In this document: positions 60,072-64,000 of the stretch, piece by piece
Layout: each line of letters starts with the position of its first letter
Position numbering within the stretch: position 1 is the first letter of the stretch
NCBI RefSeq assembly: GCF_019599145.1
Contig: NZ_CP080647.1
Coordinates: forward strand, 7,254,001-7,318,000
Direction: 5' to 3'
DNA: 64,000 nt
DNA from: Streptomyces akebiae
GTDB lineage: Bacteria > Actinomycetota > Actinomycetes > Streptomycetales > Streptomycetaceae
Made by a program: the position numbers and the translations under genes
Notes under the pieces: generated by a model
What the model was told of the DNA's origin: nothing
The model's database searches: none
What the model saw: only the letters and a program-made list of their open reading frames with translations

Positions 60072-61019
60072 ATGACCCTCGACGATCTCCGTGTCTTCGT
60101 CGCCGTCTGCCGGGCCGGGAGTCTCAGTGCGGTGGCCCGGGAGCTGGGGTGCACCCAGTCGGCGGTGAGCCAGCATGTGCGGCGGCTGGAGCGGGAGGTC
60201 GGCGTCGGGCTGGTGGAGCGGCAGGCCCGTGGGGTCGTGCCCACCCGGGCCGGCCGGGTGCTCCAGGAGGCGGCGGCCGAGGGCATCACCGGGCTCGATG
60301 TCGCGCTGCGCCGGCTGGCCGAGCTGGTGCGCGGTGACGGTGGCGTCGTACGGGTCGCCACCGGCGGCACGACCGTGCGGCACTTCATGGCGCAGGGCAT
60401 CGTCGACTTCCGGCGCTCGTACCCGGACGTGGGCCTGGAGTTCCAGACCGTGCGGTCGAGCGCCGGGTGCTGTGACGCGCTGGCCGACCCGTCCCGGGAC
60501 CTCGACCTGTCCTGGCTGACCCTGGGGCCCGCTGTCCGGGGCATCGAACAGCGGGCCGTGGCAGAGCTGCCCTGGGTGCTCGCCGTGCGTGCCGACGACG
60601 AACTCGCGGGCCGGGAGCGGGTGGAGGGCGGGGAACTGGACGGGATGCGGCTGATCGGGCTGCCGGAGAACTCCACCTCGTACGCCCATCTCGGCGCCGC
60701 CTACCGGGAGTTGGGTATCTCCGTCAGCTCCTCCGGGGCCGGGGTCGCCGACTGGGACACCGCGATCCTCCTCGTCGAGCTCGGCGTCGGTCACGCCGTG
60801 GTCCCCGCGCTCCCGGGCTGGACGGGGCCCGGCCACCCCGGGCTCCGCTTCGTCCCGGTCCCCGACCTGCCCCCGCTCACCGTCGGCTGGGCCGTACGGC
60901 GCTGGGACGCCCTGTCACCGCCGGCCCGCGCCTTCGCCGACACGGTGGCGCGGCACGCGGTGCGGGTGGGGGGTGGGGTGCGGGCGGTCGAGGGAGGAGA
61001 CGGGGTGGGCCGGGGTTGA
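60072..61019 (+). CDS. LysR-family transcriptional regulator
   Basis: 315 residues. N-terminal winged HTH (LDDLRVFVAVCRAGSLSAVARELGCTQSAVSQHVRRLE), C-terminal substrate-binding domain starting about residue 90. The effector is unknown; no clear divergent target gene is present, since the upstream gene is a small conserved protein. The C-terminal 20 residues are Gly/Val/Arg-rich and may be beyond the true domain. Confidence 0.9.
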   Translation: MTLDDLRVFVAVCRAGSLSAVARELGCTQSAVSQHVRRLEREVGVGLVERQARGVVPTRAGRVLQEAAAEGITGLDVALRRLAELVRGDGGVVRVATGGTTVRHFMAQGIVDFRRSYPDVGLEFQTVRSSAGCCDALADPSRDLDLSWLTLGPAVRGIEQRAVAELPWVLAVRADDELAGRERVEGGELDGMRLIGLPENSTSYAHLGAAYRELGISVSSSGAGVADWDTAILLVELGVGHAVVPALPGWTGPGHPGLRFVPVPDLPPLTVGWAVRRWDALSPPARAFADTVARHAVRVGGGVRAVEGGDGVGRG

Positions 61020-61108
61020 CCGGGATCGCCGGGATCGACCGGGGAGGCCCGGTGATGCTCCGTCGGGCGCCGTCGGCTGTTCGCGGTCCGGGCCGACCCT
61101 CCGTCGGC

Positions 61109-62053
61109 TCAGTGGCTCGCCGTTCGGGGTTCTTCGGCCACCCGCCGTTCCTCCGCTGCCCGCAGCTCCGCCACCACCTCCGTCGCCACCGGTACCCGTA
61201 CGCCGTGGCGTTCGGCCGAACGGAGCAACGCGCCGCCGATCGCGTCCAGTTCGAGAGGGCGGCCGGCCTCGGCGTCGCGTTGCATGGACGACTTGGTGGC
61301 GGGTGGGAACGCGTCGTAGCGGCGGAGCGTCTCGGCCGGGTCGACGGGGGCGCCGGCGGCCGTGCTGACCGCGGCCGTCTCCTCGACCAGGGCGGTCAGC
61401 TCCTCGCGGTGGCGGGTGCGGATCTCGCCGAGGGGCAGGCCGTGACGGGTTGTCAACAGGGCGAACGGGGCCAGGAAGGACATCTTCGCCCACAGTACGG
61501 CCGTCTCGTCCGGCAGGACGCGGGTGCCCACGCCTGCCCATTCCAACGCTCCGGCAAGGGAGTTGAGGCGATCGCGCGGCACCCTGTCGCCGGTCAGGTC
61601 GACCTCGGCGAACGGGCTGCCGTGTTCGATGACGCCCGGGGCGAGACGGGTCGACTCGACGCGGATGGTGGCGGGGGCGAGGGGCACGTCGTCGCCGTAG
61701 TGGGCGCGGAGGTGTGCCGGGTGCTCCACGCCGTTCAGGAACGGCACGACCAGGGTGTCGGGGCCGAGGGACGCTGCCGGGAGGCGGTCCAGTGAGGCCG
61801 TCAGCGTGGTCTGCTTGACCGTGATCAGGGCCGCGTCGACCTGTTCGCGGAGCTCGGTCGCGGTCTCGACGCGGGCGGTGAAGTCGCCGAAGCGGGCGCT
61901 GGTGACCTGGATGCCGTCCTGCTCCAGGGCCTCGGCGGTCCGCTCGCCGGCCAGACAGATCACGCGGTTGCCGGCGCGGGCCAGCAGGGCGGCGAGCAGT
62001 CCGCCCACGCCGCCGGGGCCCAGTACCGCCACCGTGAGCCGATCCTTCGTCAT
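61109..62053 (-). CDS. panE: 2-dehydropantoate 2-reductase
   Basis: 314 residues of the ApbA/PanE family: Rossmann motif VAVLGPGGVGGLLAALLA at the N-terminus; ALITVKQTTL, FLNGVEHPAHLRAHYG and ELDAIGGALLRSAERHG (helical C-terminal domain) match. It would reduce ketopantoate to pantoate with NADPH for CoA synthesis, though several paralogues in Streptomyces have other keto-acid substrates. GAGGGG lies next to the ATG. Confidence 0.85.
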   Translation of the reverse strand: MTKDRLTVAVLGPGGVGGLLAALLARAGNRVICLAGERTAEALEQDGIQVTSARFGDFTARVETATELREQVDAALITVKQTTLTASLDRLPAASLGPDTLVVPFLNGVEHPAHLRAHYGDDVPLAPATIRVESTRLAPGVIEHGSPFAEVDLTGDRVPRDRLNSLAGALEWAGVGTRVLPDETAVLWAKMSFLAPFALLTTRHGLPLGEIRTRHREELTALVEETAAVSTAAGAPVDPAETLRRYDAFPPATKSSMQRDAEAGRPLELDAIGGALLRSAERHGVRVPVATEVVAELRAAEERRVAEEPRTASH

Positions 62054-62238
62054 GGTCCCCTCGTTTCCGCCGGGTGGGTCGAGCCGGCTTCGGCGATGAT
62101 CACAAGGGTGCCGGGTGCAGTCAATCCTCGGGGGAACTTGCTGATATCCAAGAGGGTGCTTGGGTCTGCTGGAGCGTCGTGCTGACCTGCCGCCTTCGCG
62201 GACTGGGGTGGGGCGCGCGGACGCGGGAGACTGGGGGC

Positions 62239-62466
62239 ATGTGCCGCAGTATCAAGACGCTTCGACCGCCTGTCCTTCCCGAAGAGGCCACCGAGGACGA
62301 CATCAGGGCTGCCGCCCTGCAGTACGTCCGCAAGGTCTCCGGCTTTCGCGCGCCCGCCGCTCACAACCGTGAGGTCTTCGAGCAGGCGGTGGACGCGGTC
62401 GCGGAGGCCACTGCCGCGTTGTTGGCCGGGTTGGAGGTGCGGGGGGCCGCGCGGCGGGCGGGGTAG
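62239..62466 (+). CDS. DUF2277 protein
   Basis: 75 residues, starting MCRSIKTLRPPVLPEEATEDD and containing AALQYVRKVSGFRAPAAHNREVFEQAV, the full length of the DUF2277 family. GGGAG precedes the ATG. No function known. Confidence 0.9.
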   Translation: MCRSIKTLRPPVLPEEATEDDIRAAALQYVRKVSGFRAPAAHNREVFEQAVDAVAEATAALLAGLEVRGAARRAG

Positions 62467-62582
62467 GTCTTCTCGCCCCCGCCACCCCGCCACCCCGCCA
62501 CCCCCTCCACCCCCGCCGTCCCCGCGCAGCGCGCCGCTGCAACAGCAGGGGCCCGCGCCCCGCGTTTCCCCCGGCGCGGCGG

Positions 62583-63191
62583 TCAGTTGGGCTGCGGGCG
62601 GCGCATGAAGTACGCCGCTGCCGCGCCCGCGCCGAAGAGGGCGGCCAAGGACACCGCCGTCGCGAGCCACGTGGGGCCGAGCCACTGGGCGCCGAAATAG
62701 CCGAGGGCGACGCTGTAGGCGGCCCAGGCGAGCCCGGCGAGGGCGGACCAGGGGAGGAAGTCGCGGGCGCGGTGGCGGGCGGCGCCGGCGCCGAGGGAGA
62801 CGACGGAGCGCCCGGCGGGGGCGAAGCGGGCGACGACGACCAGGAGGCCGCCACCGCGGACGAGCGCGGAGCCGAGACGTTCCTGCGCGGTGGTCAGACG
62901 GCGGGAGCGGGCGATGGCGCGGTCGAGTCGTGCGCTGCCCCGCCAGGCCAGCCGGTATGCCACGAGATCACCGAGCACGGACGCGGTCGCCGCCGAGAGC
63001 ATCAGCACCAGGATGTCGGGGACCTCGCGGGCCATCGCGCCCGCCGCCGTCTCCGCTGCTGCCGCCGTGGCCACCGCGACGACCAGGACGCCGCTCGGGA
63101 GGACCGGGAGGAACACGTCCAGCACGATGGACACGCCCACCACGGCGTAGATCCATGGGCCGGCGGCCAGCCAACCCAGACTCTCAAGCAC
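62583..63191 (-). CDS. DedA-family protein (second)
   Basis: 202 residues with four to five helices; the DedA core is VVARFAPAGRSVVSLGAGAARHRARDFLPWS, where R-x-x-x-x-G replaces the usual F-x-R-x-x-P, and VFLPVLPSGVLVVAVAT corresponds to the first conserved loop. It is more divergent than the DedA at 45976. GTG start behind AGGAG. Confidence 0.82.
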   Translation of the reverse strand: MLESLGWLAAGPWIYAVVGVSIVLDVFLPVLPSGVLVVAVATAAAAETAAGAMAREVPDILVLMLSAATASVLGDLVAYRLAWRGSARLDRAIARSRRLTTAQERLGSALVRGGGLLVVVARFAPAGRSVVSLGAGAARHRARDFLPWSALAGLAWAAYSVALGYFGAQWLGPTWLATAVSLAALFGAGAAAAYFMRRPQPN

Positions 63192-63400
63192 CGAGCACTC
63201 TCCTGTTTTCCCCCGACATCACGGTGACCCGTGACAGCCGAACAGCGTACGCCCCGGGTATGACGGACAGCCGACAGGGGCTCATGTGTCCGTCACACCG
63301 CGTTCATTCGGACGGTTCGCCGACAGAGGGACGACAGAAGGGGCAGCAGGGGGAGGGGGAGTCGGGCGGAGAGGGCTGGGGGGTGGCCGCCGGTATGGGG

Positions 63401-63856
63401 TCAGGCCGTCACGGTGGTCTTGCTCGTGGCGGTTCTGTCGGCGGACGCGGCCTGGCGCTTGGCGAAGAGCTGGTCGAGGCCGAGCGCGCCGGAGCCGGTG
63501 AAGATCAGCAGGAACATGGCCCAGCAGAAGAACGCCGCGGCCTCGCCGCCGTTCTCGGCCGGCCACAGGGCCTGCGGCTGGTGGACCTTGAAGTACGCGT
63601 AGGCCATGGAGCCCGAGGCGACGAACGCCGCGAAGCGGGTGCCGAGGCCGAGGAGCACCAGGGCGCCGCCGACGAGTTGGATGACAGCCGCGTACCAGCC
63701 GGGCCAGGTGCCGGCGGCGACGGTGCCGCCCTGCCCGTCCGCGCCGCCCAGGACGCCGAAGAGGGTCATGGCGCCGTGGCAGGTGAAGAGCAGGCCGATG
63801 ACGATGCGGAAGAGACCGAGGGCGTATGGCTGGGCGCTGTTGAGGCGTCCGGTCAT
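63401..63856 (-). CDS. DoxX-family membrane protein
   Basis: 151 residues, four membrane helices (ALGLFRIVIGLLFTCHGAMTLFG, WYAAVIQLVGGALVLLGLG, FVASGSMAYAYF, AFFCWAMFLLIFTGSGALGLDQLF). DoxX proteins are thought to help sulfur/oxidative homeostasis. The ATG at 63856 has AAGGAG upstream, so the longer frame from 63931 is not used. The iron-box-like site lies 77 bp upstream of its start. Confidence 0.88.
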   Translation of the reverse strand: MTGRLNSAQPYALGLFRIVIGLLFTCHGAMTLFGVLGGADGQGGTVAAGTWPGWYAAVIQLVGGALVLLGLGTRFAAFVASGSMAYAYFKVHQPQALWPAENGGEAAAFFCWAMFLLIFTGSGALGLDQLFAKRQAASADRTATSKTTVTA

Positions 63857-63932
63857 GGTGGGGGACTCCTTCGGTGGTAACCCGGTCCTCGTGAGACCGG
63901 TGGGGACGGTTGTTACCGGTGAGTCACCCACG

Positions 63933-63946
63933 TTAGGCAGACCTAA
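63933..63946. promoter_or_regulatory. Iron-box-like dyad upstream of doxX
   Basis: TTAGGCAGACCTAA matches 12 of 14 bases of the right part of the DmdR/IdeR iron box (TTAGGTTAGGCTAACCTAA); the left five bases do not match. It lies upstream of the DoxX gene where a repressor would act. Confidence 0.4.
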
Positions 63947-64000
63947 TCGATGCTTGCAAGTTCAACATTTGGCCAGCTCTTTACCTGCGCTTGAGGGACT

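Noticed and set aside
62467..62582. Repeated CCACCCCGC units resembling a tandem repeat
   Set aside because: Short, irregular C-rich low-complexity DNA; no array of spacers, so not a CRISPR or a true satellite. No CRISPR array was seen anywhere in the window.
63192..63400. Possible small gene between dedA and doxX
   Set aside because: No frame with an RBS and credible codon use; nothing recognisable in these 209 bp.

Overview
The window is high-GC actinobacterial DNA that reads as a Streptomyces chromosome. It carries the fasR-fabD-fabH-acpP-fabF-DUF3145 locus, a homodimeric-type aceE next to DUF3052 and an AhpE-type peroxiredoxin, a large Ter (tellurium/stress) cluster, WhiJ-like XRE/DUF397 regulators, many GTG starts and the GCGCAGTTCCCCGCGCCCC interspersed repeat typical of streptomycetes.

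Layout. 1-4.3 kb: the end of a GH3 beta-glucosidase, galactose mutarotase, a secreted SGNH esterase lipoprotein and DUF3145. 4.3-9.4 kb: the type II fatty-acid synthase operon (fabD, fabH, acpP, fabF, all on the minus strand) with its activator fasR upstream; a perfect inverted repeat between fasR and fabD is the likely FasR operator. 9.4-12 kb: a pirin-like cupin and a transmembrane Ser/Thr kinase.

12.0-23.1 kb is an accessory defence island: type I R-M (hsdR ... hsdM-hsdS) with a complete AbiEi/AbiEii toxin-antitoxin pair nested between hsdR and hsdM, then RadC, a DUF262+DUF1524 (GmrSD-like) protein, and an XRE/DUF397/ATPase regulatory trio. The island is bracketed by a 23-bp direct repeat that lies in the 3' end of a serine hydrolase gene on the right and in a 3'-end remnant of that gene type on the left. 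This suggests site-specific insertion or recombination at that gene end; no integrase is visible.

23-36 kb is housekeeping and regulation: serine hydrolase, GNAT, MerR plus aldo/keto reductase, DUF4429, DUF1023 hydrolase, TetR plus divergent DHA2 efflux pump, a K+ channel, aceE and DUF3052. 36-46 kb is the Ter cluster: peroxiredoxin, two tandem TerD, DUF475/TerC, TerA-like, a TerD with a low-complexity tail, then the module HpcH/HpaI aldolase - phosphoribosyltransferase fused in frame to a StiP/PELOTA protein - HAD phosphatase, probably translated as one unit.

46-55.4 kb is envelope-related: DedA, an FmdB-type protein, a bifunctional PBP whose transpeptidase motifs are degenerate, a polysaccharide-deacetylase-like protein, a secreted amidase-domain protein, DUF4383, a coiled-coil membrane protein and a DUF4097 lipoprotein. 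At 55.6 kb lies tRNA-Val(TAC). It is followed by a 3.9-kb insertion in which a secreted GH27 alpha-galactosidase is enclosed by 417-bp, almost identical inverted repeats made of fused transposon fragments (an IS6-family transposase remnant and a second element's fragment). 59.6-64 kb: a small conserved protein, LysR, panE-like reductase, DUF2277, a second DedA, and DoxX with an iron-box-like site at the right edge.

The most unusual structures are the bracketed island with AbiE inside an R-M operon, the GH27 cassette within inverted repeats, the PRTase-StiP fusion and the PBP lacking its catalytic lysine.
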